Positions 56,435 through 64,000 of a stretch of 64,000 bases of DNA are shown here, one piece after another. Made by a program: the position numbers and the translations under genes. Source of the stretch: DATFNV01 sp963827935 (GTDB lineage Bacteria > Planctomycetota > Planctomycetia > Gemmatales > Gemmataceae); NCBI GenBank assembly GCA_963827935.1, contig CAWHCN010000024.1, forward strand, positions 1 to 64,000. Reading direction: 5' to 3'. The notes under the pieces are model-generated. The model saw only the letters and a program-made list of their open reading frames with translations, searched no databases and was not told the origin of the DNA. How positions within the stretch are numbered: the stretch's first letter is position 1; the number at the start of each line of letters is the position of its first letter.

Positions 56435-57155
56435 TCACTCTGCCGGAATGCGTAACGCCTCGCACGCCGCCAGATACGCGGCCTCCAGTGGCAAGCCCAC
56501 GGACAAATCCCCATCCAGCCAGAGCGAGACGGTCGGCAGGACCGCGCCCCACCGCCAACGGTTCCGGCCACGCATCAAGCAGGTGCTTGCCCTCGATGAA
56601 TGTCATCCGGTACGAGACAGCGGAGAGGTGGGTCGGCGACTGCCACGCCGTCACTTCGGTGAGACGCAGCACGTCCAGGATGGCCGAGTGCATGTTCGCC
56701 AACCGCTCCGTGTTGACGTTGATCAGGACGACCGAAACGCCGCGATAAAGAAAGCTGGCACACTTCACCGCAAATGCGTGGCGATTACTCGGCCGATCCT
56801 TGTTGGCCGGGCTCACCAGCTCCACGGCAGCGCGCAACTGCGGTCCTCGCTGCCGGCGCATGATCTGAACCTCGAACACATCCAAGTCGGTGAAATCGAC
56901 GACCTCCGACATCGCCGGTCGAGGCGCCGTCCACACGGCGGTGCCGGCAGCGCTGGGCGATACCCCAGGCTGCTGCAGGGTGGCCACGTCGATCTCGATC
57001 TGACTGCCGCGCTTGATCAACGGGATGGCATAGTAACCGGCGGGCAGGACGTTTCGGTTCAATTGGGCCGCGATGGCGTTGGCCCAGGCGCTGTAGACGC
57101 CGTCCCAGGGCCAGTCGTCGCCGAACGGCCCCTGGAAATGATCTCGCAGCGGCAT
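56435..57155 (-). CDS. DUF4058 family protein (frameshift near 56553)
   Basis: About 240 residues after removing one G from a GGGG run near 56553. Start 'MPLRDHFQGPFGDDWPWDG' is the family N-terminus, followed by 'YAIPLIKRGSQIEIDVATL', 'AVELVSPANKDRPSNRHAF' and 'CASFLYRGVSVVLINVNT'. After correction the end reads 'LPTVSLWLDGDLSVGLPLE' to the stop at 56435. DUF4058 resembles PD-(D/E)XK-like folds, and its role is unknown. ATG 57155 follows GGAGAA. Confidence 0.83.
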
Positions 57156-57375
57156 CGGCAATTCTCCGAGGAAGGACGGCTTCGTCATTCTATCGACAAC
57201 TGCGCAACCAATACTGCCCGTCAGAGCCCGTAGCGTCAGCGAGAGCTTCGGCGGAGCGCCCTCGCTGACCAAGCGGGAGGCCCGGGGACGATTCTCCTGG
57301 GCTTGCTTGCGCCCGGGCGAGTAGAATCAGAACACGGAAGCCAGCCTCGATCTCTCCCTGCCAACAGGTGGCCAG

Positions 57376-58900
57376 ATGATCTTGCCGTGCCGCGTTGGGC
57401 TCGACGCGGTCGTGATTGGGGCGGGTCCAAACGGGCTGACGGCGGCCGCAACGCTGGCCCGGCACGGCTGGAGCGTCCTGGTCCTGGAGGCGAAAGACCG
57501 GCCTGGCGGAGCTGTCTACTCCACGGAGTTGACCGAGCCGGGCTATCTTCACGACGTGGGCGCCGCCTTCTTTCCTTTTGCCGATCACAGCCCCGCCTTC
57601 CGCGCGCTCGACTTGGCCGGCACGGGCCTGGAGTTCCGGAATGCCCGCTACGAGAGCAGCCACCCGGCTCCCGACGGCAGCTGCGCCGCCATTGGCCGTG
57701 ACGTTGCCTTATCCGCTGCCGCGTTTGGGGTGGATGGTCCTGCCTGGAGCCGTTTGGCCCGCTGGGCGGGTGCGATGGGCGGCGCCTAGCCGAGGCCCTG
57801 CTGGCGCCGCTGCTGGAGATCGGGCCGGGCCTGCGGCTGGGTCCGGCGAACCTGCTCCAGCTCGGCCTGGCCGGCCTGACCACGCCCGCCGGCTTCGCCC
57901 GTCGGCGCTTCCAGACCGAGGCGGCGCGGCGGGTCATCCCGGCCCTGGCCTTGCACGTCGACCTGGGCCCCGAGGACTTCGCCGGCACCGGGTTGGGCCT
58001 GGTGCTGGCGCTCCTGGCCGCCCAGAGCGGCTTCCGCGTCCCCCTCGGAGCGCCCGAGCCATCACGCTCGCCCTGCTCCGCCGGCTGGACGAAGCCGGCG
58101 GAAAGCTACAGCTGAACACTCACGTCGAGGCGATTGTGGTCCGCGGCCGGCGGGCCGTGGCGGTACGGACCGCCCGGGGCGAGGAGATCCCGATCCGGCG
58201 GGCAGTGCTGGCGGATGTGACGGCCCCGAGCCTGTTTCGGCAGCTGTTGCCGGCTGCGGCGGTCGGCGGTTGGGTGCGGCGAGCGATGCAACGCTTCCGC
58301 TTTGGCTGGGGCACCTTCAAGATGGACTGGGCCCTGGCGGGGCCGGTGCCCTGGTCGGCCCCCGCGGCCCGCGAGTCGGCCGTGGTCCACACCGGGGACA
58401 GCGTCGAGGACCTGATTGCCTTCACAAAGCAGGTTCGCCGGGGCGAGTTGCCGGCGAACCCGTACCTGGTCATCGGCCAGCAATCGCTGGTCGATCCGTC
58501 CCGGGCACCGCCGGGCTGCCACACGCTGTGGGCCTACTCGCGCGTTCCGCCGGCGATGCCGGGTGGCTGGGCACGCTATCGCGACCATTTCGCCGAGCGC
58601 ATCGAGAAGCGCATTGAGGGGCTGGCGCCGGGTTTTCGCCAGCTGATCCTGGGACGGTCGGTGCAGGCGCCGCCGGACCTGGAGGCGATGGACGAAAACC
58701 TGGTCGGCGGCGACCTGGGCGGCGGCAGTGCCTGCTTTGGGCAGCAGCTGATCTTCCGCCCCGTTTTCCCCTACTTCCGTTATCGCACGCCGGTGCGCGG
58801 GGTGTACCTGGCGTCGGCATCGGCGCATCCCGGGGCCGGGGTACACGGGGCGTGCGGCTACAACGCGGCCCAGGCGGCGCTGGCGGATTCCCCCGTTTAG
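57376..58900 (+). CDS. Phytoene-desaturase-like FAD oxidoreductase (two frameshifts)
   Basis: About 508 residues once one missing base is restored near 57783 and another near 58051. FAD-binding start 'VIGAGPNGLTAAATLARHG', then 'LEAKDRPGGAVYSTELTEPG'. The middle frame reads 'LLQLGLAGLTTPAGFARRRF', then 'TLALLRRLDEAGGKLQLN' and a family C-terminus 'GVYLASASAHPGAGVHGACG'. Related to carotenoid desaturases and other amine-oxidase-like enzymes; the substrate is unknown. The stop codon lies inside a GTTTAGCCGC repeat arm. Confidence 0.83.
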
Positions 58901-58957
58901 CCGCGACGCGGAGCGGAGCGCTTTCCCCAAGCGCTCCGCTCCGCGTCGCGGTTAACC
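58893..58957. repeat. Inverted repeat (GTTTAGCCGCGAC family) covering a stop codon
   Basis: Arms about 58893-58922 and 58930-58957 pair with one mismatch. The left arm holds the stop codon of the flavoprotein gene (58898-58900), and the right arm ends two bases before the stop of the convergent ACT gene. Confidence 0.88.
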
Positions 58958-58959
58958 GG

Positions 58960-59394
58960 TCACCCCGCCGACCCCAGGTCGCCCAGGATGGCGGCGGCCT
59001 TGTTGGCGTCCCCCGTGGAATCGAAGGCGGCATAGGCCACGAAGCTGCCGCCCAGCACCGCCATCGTCAAGCCCTGAAAGCTGATGCCCGCCTTGGCCCA
59101 TTGCTGCGTGACCCGAAGCGCCAGGCCCGCCTCGTTGGAGCCTTCGATCCGCAGGACCACCGGATCGTGCGTCTCGGCCAGGCCGGCGGCCCGAGCGGCT
59201 TGCACCTGCGTCGGACCGGTCACCGGTGCGACGTAGAGCAGGCCCATGCCGGGCTTGTTTGGCAGGCGTTGCGTGAACACAAATTCGAGATTGGCGTCGG
59301 CCTCGGCCAGCGCCTTGAGCTTCGAGGCCGCGCCGCCCGCGCGGTCGGCCACCTCCCCCGACCAGACGTGGACCCGATCCAGCTTGAATCCCAT
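58960..59394 (-). CDS. ACT-domain-like protein
   Basis: 144 residues. It looks like two ACT-type beta-alpha-beta-beta-alpha-beta units: 'RVHVWSGEVADRAGGAASKL' and 'PVVLRIEGSNEAGLALRVTQ' with 'GISFQGLTMAVLGGSFVAYA'. ACT domains bind amino acids or other small ligands and regulate enzymes; a stand-alone one would act on a partner. ATG 59394 follows GAGGGGA. Cytosolic. Convergent with the flavoprotein gene. Confidence 0.7.
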   Translation of the reverse strand: MGFKLDRVHVWSGEVADRAGGAASKLKALAEADANLEFVFTQRLPNKPGMGLLYVAPVTGPTQVQAARAAGLAETHDPVVLRIEGSNEAGLALRVTQQWAKAGISFQGLTMAVLGGSFVAYAAFDSTGDANKAAAILGDLGSAG

Positions 59395-59483
59395 GACTGT
59401 CCCCTCGCCAACGAAAGAAGTGTCACAAGCGATTATATATCGGGGCGCGGTGTCGTGTCACCGCGGCGCTGCGCGGTTCCTCT

Positions 59484-59563
59484 GGGTGGCACGCCCTGAG
59501 GTACTCCGAAGGGCGTGCAGACAGTCCAGCACGCCCTTCGGAGTACCTCAGGGCGTGCCACCC
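59484..59563. repeat. 35-bp perfect inverted repeat (GGGTGGCACGCCCTGAGG family)
   Basis: Arms 59484-59518 and 59529-59563 are exact complements around a 10-base loop. It lies in the divergent region between the ACT gene and the Gly-rich gene. Confidence 0.93.
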
Positions 59564-59671
59564 GGAAATACGCAGATTGTTGTTGCGGCCAGGGGGCGTG
59601 CCGGTCACAATAGATCGGCAGCGTCCGCGGGCATCCGAGGCCGTCTGCTTGTTCCTTCTGGAGGCGTGGGC

Positions 59672-61931
59672 ATGAAGCGCGTTGTCGTGGCGTTGGCGGT
59701 TCTCCTGGCCACTTACGGACTGGCCCGGGCGGACTACGTCATCATTGTCTACAACCTGGGCGTTCAGAAAGATAAAACGAACGGCGTCAACGGCGGCATG
59801 CCGGGAGCCTTCCGGGGCATGCCTGGCGGCGCGTTCGGCATGGCTGGGGCTGGGGGCATGGCTCCCCCCGGCATGGGCGGCGGCGTCTCGGGCGGTGGCG
59901 GCTCGCCGGGACCTCCGGGCGGCGTGGGCGGCGGGCGCGGCATTGGCGGCGGCGTCTCGGGCGGCGGCGGCTTACCGGGGCCCCCCGGCGGCATGGGCGG
60001 CGGAGCACCCGGCTTCGGCGGCGGCACCCGCCCCCCCGGCTTCGGCGGCGCGGGTGGAGCTAGCGGGACGGTGCCCCCCGGCGCCATGGGCGGGATTCCC
60101 GGCGGCATGGGTGGCGGCGTGCCCGGCGGCATGGGCGGCGTGCCCGGCGGCATGGGCGGCATGCGACCCCCCGGCGGCATGGTCGGTCCTCCCGGCGGCT
60201 TCGGCGGCGCCGGCGGCATGCAGCCTCCGGGCGGCATGGTCGGTCCTCCCGGCGGCTTCGGCGGCGCTGGCGGCATGCAGCCCCCCCCCGGCATGGCGGG
60301 CGGCTTCGGACTCACGGGCGGCTTCGGACTCATGGGTGGCGTGGTCAAACAGCCCGAGGAACATCTCACCCCGCTCTATGCCCTGGCCATCGTGGAAGTC
60401 GAAAAGGTGAAGAAGTATCCAGGCGGCACCATTCACGTCACGCACAAGTGGGGCAGCAGTTTCATTGTTCCCAAGGCCCAGGAGAACCACGTCTATAGCC
60501 TGCGCTTCTCTAGCCCCAGTATTAAAGCGCGCCATGCGAAGCAGCTTGAGGTCTTGCACCCCGCCAAGCCGACTGCCGAGGGACTTCGCGAGTTGGCCGA
60601 GTGGGAGCTCAAACACGACCTGCTCGATGACTTCGTCAAAACGATGGAGGACCTGGCCAAGCTCGATCCCAAGCACGAGTCCGTCATCGCCTTCCAGCAG
60701 GTCCAGCAGGACATGGCGAAGCCCATCACCAAGCCGGATGTCTCCGACTTCTGGCGCAGCAGGATCGGCGATAACTACCGCGTGGAACGCCTTGAGCATT
60801 ACTCCCTGCTGCACAACATGGAGGCCGACCGCGGCGCCCCCGTACAAGGCCGGCTGAATCGCCTCGAGAACAACTATCGCGCGTTCTTCTACTGGTTCGC
60901 CTTGCAGGGCAAGGCCCTCAAGGTGCCCGACCAGCGTCTCGTAGCCGTCCTCGTCAAGCACGGCGACGAGTTCAAGCGGCAGCAGCAGATCTTCGATTCG
61001 CTGCCCAGCGTGGCCGACGGCTTCCTGGCCCGACGCGATAACTTGGCCGTCTTCTCACTGGAGCGGACCGATGCGGCCTCGGAGGCCCTCGAACAGAACA
61101 CCAAGGTCACCTGGCAGAAACTGACCACCACCCGCGATGACAGCCTGAAGCATTGGCCCAGGGGAGCGAGAGGCGAACGGCTGGACGACGCCTTCGGGCG
61201 CGAAATTCAGACCATCGCCCTGCTGGAACGGGCCCTCGAAGACGACGCGGAGATTGCCTCCGTCACCCACGAAGGGACACGTCAGCTGCTGGCGGCCACC
61301 AACGAGTTGCCGCGCAATGTCGCCGTTCCCGAATGGCTCCAGTTCGGCTGGGCGTCGTTCTTCGAAACCCCCAAGGGTTCGCCCTGGATGACCGTGGGCA
61401 GCCCCAGCTCCACCCTCTTGCCCGAGTACAACTACCTCAGCCAGTACAAGGCGGCGTTCCAGGCGGGGAAGCTCGAGAAGCAACGCGTGGCGATGCTCGA
61501 AAAGGTTGTCACCGATGCCTACTTCCGCGAATATGCCGCCAATCCCAAGAGCGAGGAGGCCCGCGTCAAGGCCCGTACCCTGTCCTGGGCCCTGACCTAC
61601 TTCCTGGCCAACAAGAAGCTCGACGGCTTGCGGCGCTATCACGAAGAGCTGAAGAAGTTGCCGCGCGACCTCGAGTTCGATCCTGCGCACCCTGATGCTG
61701 GCCTTTGCCCGGGCCTTCGACTGTCTCGATGCCTCGTCCCCCAATGCCGTGGACCGCATAAAGCTGACCAAGCTGGCCGACCAGTGGCACGACACCATCT
61801 ACCTGCAGCCCGCCGAGGACGAGCTGCTGCTACAGGAGCTGATCAAGGCACAGGCCGAGCTGAAGGCCAAGAATCACCCAACTACCAAGCCGGGTGAAGG
61901 GACAAAGCCCGGCAGTGGGGCCCTGAAGTAA
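59672..61931 (+). CDS. Secreted Gly/Pro/Met-rich protein with DUF1570-like domain (frameshift near 61688)
   Basis: About 753 residues after restoring one missing base near 61688. Signal peptide (1-21). Residues 33-225 are a low-complexity region built of 'PGGMGG', 'VGPPGGFGGAGGMQPP' and similar units, with direct DNA repeats near 60170-60290. The rest is helical, with a DUF1570-like segment 'ASVTHEGTRQLLAAT' (a degenerate HExxxQ-type site), related to gluzincin-like domains. The Gly/Pro-rich part may be an extracellular linker or matrix segment. ATG 59672 follows TGGAGG. A strong terminator follows the stop. Confidence 0.78.
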
Positions 61932-61951
61932 ACTGTCCGCACGCTGTCCTC

Positions 61952-62010
61952 AAAAGCCGCTGCCGTCTTCGCACATCCCTTGGCGAAGACGGCAGCGGCT
62001 TTTTCTTTTG
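61952..62010 (+). terminator. Rho-independent terminator
   Basis: A 21-bp perfect stem, AAAAGCCGCTGCCGTCTTCGC (61952-61972) paired with 61983-62003, with a 10-base loop and a following T-rich tail TTTTTCTTTT. It sits 20 bases after the Gly-rich gene stop. It is the only element in the window with all features of a classic intrinsic terminator, which contrasts with the many T-less palindromes. Confidence 0.93.
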
Positions 62011-62032
62011 CCCATCGGCGCCGACCCGGATT

Positions 62033-62178
62033 TCGAACCACAAAGGACACAAAGAACACAAAGAAAATAAGGCCCTGGAAGATCAACACGGACACATGGC
62101 CTGGCCAGGCGGCAACTCGGTCCGCCCGCCGCAATGCATTGCGATTGCTTCTTCTTTGTGTTCTCTGTGTCTCTGTAC
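62033..62178. repeat. Inverted repeat, ACCACAAAGGACACAAAGAA type (copy 3)
   Basis: Left arm about 62036-62065 and right arm about 62150-62178, the latter slightly diverged (TTCTTTGTGTTCTCTGTGTC). A further TGTGTCTCTGTGGTTCATTC fragment is at 62338-62358. The stretch 62011-62353 holds no gene. Confidence 0.85.
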
Positions 62179-62353
62179 TACTAACGCCCTGATTCCTTTG
62201 CTCCGCGCGAAGGAATTTGAGCTTAGCCCGCTCCGCGGGCTAAGGCGGATCGGCGGTGTCACGCGGCACCACCTAGCGATGTCTTGGCGTCATCCGTATC
62301 ATCCGTGGTCAAGGTTCTCTGGTGGCGGCTCAGCCGCGCTGTGTCTCTGTGGT

Positions 62354-63656
62354 TCATTCCTCTGTTATTCGCGGCAACGTGATTGTAAAGACCGCTCCCC
62401 CTCCGGCCCGGTTGGTTGCGCGAATGCTGCCGCCGTGTTCTTCCAGCATGCGCCGCGAGATGCTCAGGCCCAGGCCGGTGCCGGTCGATTTGGTGCTGAC
62501 GAACGGCGTGAAGAGGCGGCCGGCGACGGCGGCGGCGATGCCCGGGCCGGTGTCGGCAATGCGGAGCACCGCCTCCGTGCCTGCTGTCTCCGCCCCCACT
62601 TCCAGCCGACCCCCCTGCGGCATCGCGTCCAGCGCGTTCAGGCACAGGTTGACCAGGACCGTGGTGATCTGCCCGCGATCCACGTCGGCGGTCAGCGATG
62701 TGGAGGGGGCCTTCACCTCGATAGCCACGCGCTGCTGTCGGGCCCGCGCCCGCACCAGGTCGAGTGCCTGGCTGACAATGGGTCGCAGGTCGCAGGGAAC
62801 CCGCTCCAGGCGCGGCGGACGGGCGAAGTCGAGAAAGCCCTGCACAGTCCCTTCCAGGCGCTTGATCTCGGCGTGGATGACGTTGAGGTCTTCGCGGGTT
62901 AGCGTCGTCGGTCCAGGGCCTGCGCAGGGCGGCCTCGACCAGCATCTTGATCGAGGTGAGCGGGTTGCGGACCTCGTGGGCGACGCCGGCGGCCAGCTGG
63001 CCCACGGCGGCCAGCTGCTCGCTGCGCGAGAAGGACCGGCTCAAGCCCCGGGCGATGCCGTAGCCGCTGATCAGTCCGCCCGCCGGCCCGCCCAACCCCA
63101 GGAGGAGCATGGCCAGGCTGAGCCGATCGCTGACCACTTGGCTTTTTTCGGCGGTCTCCTTCATGGCCTGGCGGTTGGCCTTGAGCAGCTTCTCGCATCG
63201 ATCGACGGCCGGCTTGAGCGGGTGGTCGTCGGCGACCTGGGTCAGTTCCAGTAGCGGCACGCCCGGCCGGGCCGACTTCCGCAGCCGGGCCATCTCGTCG
63301 GCGTAGCTGTCGTACCCGTCCTTGATCTCCTGGAGCAGTGTGCGATCCTCGTCCGTGGGAGCCGCTTCCTCGGCTCGCGTCAGGGCCTTCAGGAAGGCAC
63401 CCTGCGCATCCTCGATCGGCTTGTTGCGATCGGGGACCGGGTCGAGCAGGTACATGAGCGAGTAAAAGCGGAGCCGGCGTAACTGGATTTCCAGCTCCTC
63501 GGTCGCCTCGAGACTGGCGACGTTGCGTGTCAGCAGATGGGCCAAGTTGGCCTGGAGGCGATTGATCTGCCAGGCCCCGACCAGCGACACGGCCAGCAGC
63601 AGCAGCCCAACGCCGACCGCGGGGCCGGCGACCTGGAGGAGGATGGTGCGGTTCAC
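62354..63656 (-). CDS. Membrane sensor histidine kinase (frameshift near 62922)
   Basis: About 433 residues after a one-base correction near 62922. Two membrane helices (about 8-30 and 182-205) bracket a helical periplasmic sensor region ('LEIQLRRLRFYSLMYLLDP'). H box 'GVAHEVRNPLTSIKMLVEAA', then after the break 'GTVQGFLDFARPPRLE', N box 'VNLCLNALDAMPQGG', G1 'IADTGPGIAAAV', and G2 'STGTGLGLSISRRMLEEHGG'. It is NtrB-like in its catalytic half. GTG 63656 follows GGAGGG. No response regulator gene is visible in the window. Confidence 0.88.
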
Positions 63657-63675
63657 GGCAGCGGGCCCTCCGCGC

Positions 63676-63710
63676 CGTTTAGCCGCCGCCCGCAGGGCGG
63701 CGGCTAAACG
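63676..63710. repeat. 16-bp perfect inverted repeat (GTTTAGCCGC family)
   Basis: Arms 63676-63691 and 63695-63710 with a 3-base loop, between the transaldolase-like gene end and the kinase start. Confidence 0.9.
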
Positions 63711-63713
63711 AGG

Positions 63714-64000
63714 TTACCGCGCTCCCGCCGGCTGGAGCGCCCGGCGCTTGTCGGCGATCAGCGCCAGCAGCGCCTTTTGCGGATCGGCAAACTTCTTGAT
63801 CCCCTCTTCCATGAGCACGTGCTCCATCCGGTGCACGTCCACCAGCATGTCGATGTCGGCCAGCACCTCGGTCGGCGGCATCTCGTGGATGTGGCTATGG
63901 AAGAAGCGATTGTCCTCCTGTACTGCCTTGTTGGTGGCCGGCGGATTGGTTTCGATGTCGCTGCCGGCAAAGGCCTCGACATACTTCCACGGCGAATCGG
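63714..64000 (-). CDS. 3' part of a transaldolase-like protein
   Basis: The last 95 residues are visible; the gene continues beyond the window edge. 'WKYVEAFAGSDIETNPPATN', 'HSHIHEMPPTEVLADIDML' and 'VLMEEGIKKFADPQKALLAL' resemble the C-terminus of transaldolase-family proteins. Such enzymes move a dihydroxyacetone unit between sugar phosphates in the pentose phosphate pathway. The catalytic lysine would lie outside the window, so activity cannot be judged. It lies 57 bases upstream of the histidine kinase, on the same strand. Confidence 0.65.
   Translation of the reverse strand, partial: DSPWKYVEAFAGSDIETNPPATNKAVQEDNRFFHSHIHEMPPTEVLADIDMLVDVHRMEHVLMEEGIKKFADPQKALLALIADKRRALQPAGAR

Noticed and set aside
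59764..60369. Minus-strand Pro-rich frame opposite the Gly-rich gene
   Set aside because: The reverse complement of Gly codons gives Pro; this is a mirror of the low-complexity segment, not a gene.

Overview
The window is high-GC bacterial DNA with the gene stock of a planctomycete, most likely of the Gemmataceae/Gemmatales type. The evidence is a planctomycete cytochrome (PSCyt1/DUF1549/DUF1553) gene beside a DUF1501 gene, a PQQ-like propeller, secreted WD40 and Gly/Pro/Met-rich proteins, DUF4058, Rpn-like proteins, and very many perfect inverted repeats between genes. This placement is inferred from family content, not from a marker gene. I see no rRNA, tRNA or CRISPR array.

Layout. 1-7.7 kb: a FIST sensor protein, a REP-type transposase (RAYT) gene bracketed by its palindrome arrays, a siroheme sulfite/nitrite reductase with an odd C-terminal extension, DUF1499, and a GNAT-type toxin-antitoxin pair. 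7.7-17.2 kb: PQQ propeller, zinc-ribbon membrane protein, fatty acid desaturase, MFS transporter, then a sulfite-oxidase-like molybdoenzyme with a multihaem cytochrome, and a LecA-like lectin-domain protein. 17.4-21.5 kb: a vWA / PP2C phosphatase / protein kinase / GYF-domain cluster that matches the TerY-P signalling triad (YegL/YegK/YegI in E. coli). 21.6-29.3 kb: DUF1501, PSCyt protein, pgk and gap on the minus strand, and mdh divergent. 29.3-36 kb: a VapC-type toxin-antitoxin pair, a secreted protein, lnt, moeA, panB and a stand-alone MshEN-like protein. 36-39.5 kb: a very long secretin with two secretin domains in tandem. 40-45.6 kb: an IS4 element, rex, two adjacent MoxR ATPases and a vWA/metallopeptidase protein. 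45.6-52.6 kb: a gene-poor stretch, two mobile-type hypothetical genes, and a sarcosine-oxidase-like D-A-G operon without a beta subunit. 52.8-64 kb: small secreted protein, WD40 propeller, IS110 element, DUF4058, a phytoene-desaturase-like flavoprotein, an ACT protein, a DUF1570-like protein with a clear terminator, a histidine kinase, and the 3' part of a transaldolase-like gene.

Two features run through the whole window. First, nearly every intergenic gap carries a perfect or near-perfect inverted repeat from one of several sequence families. Some copies lie inside reading frames and add short peptides (sulfite reductase twice, sarcosine oxidase alpha, probably Lnt), and others supply stop codons. 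Second, at least fifteen otherwise well conserved genes, including gap, lnt and panB, need a single-base correction to read through. That density in housekeeping genes points to uncorrected sequencing errors rather than gene decay, so I report these genes as one feature each and give the approximate break.
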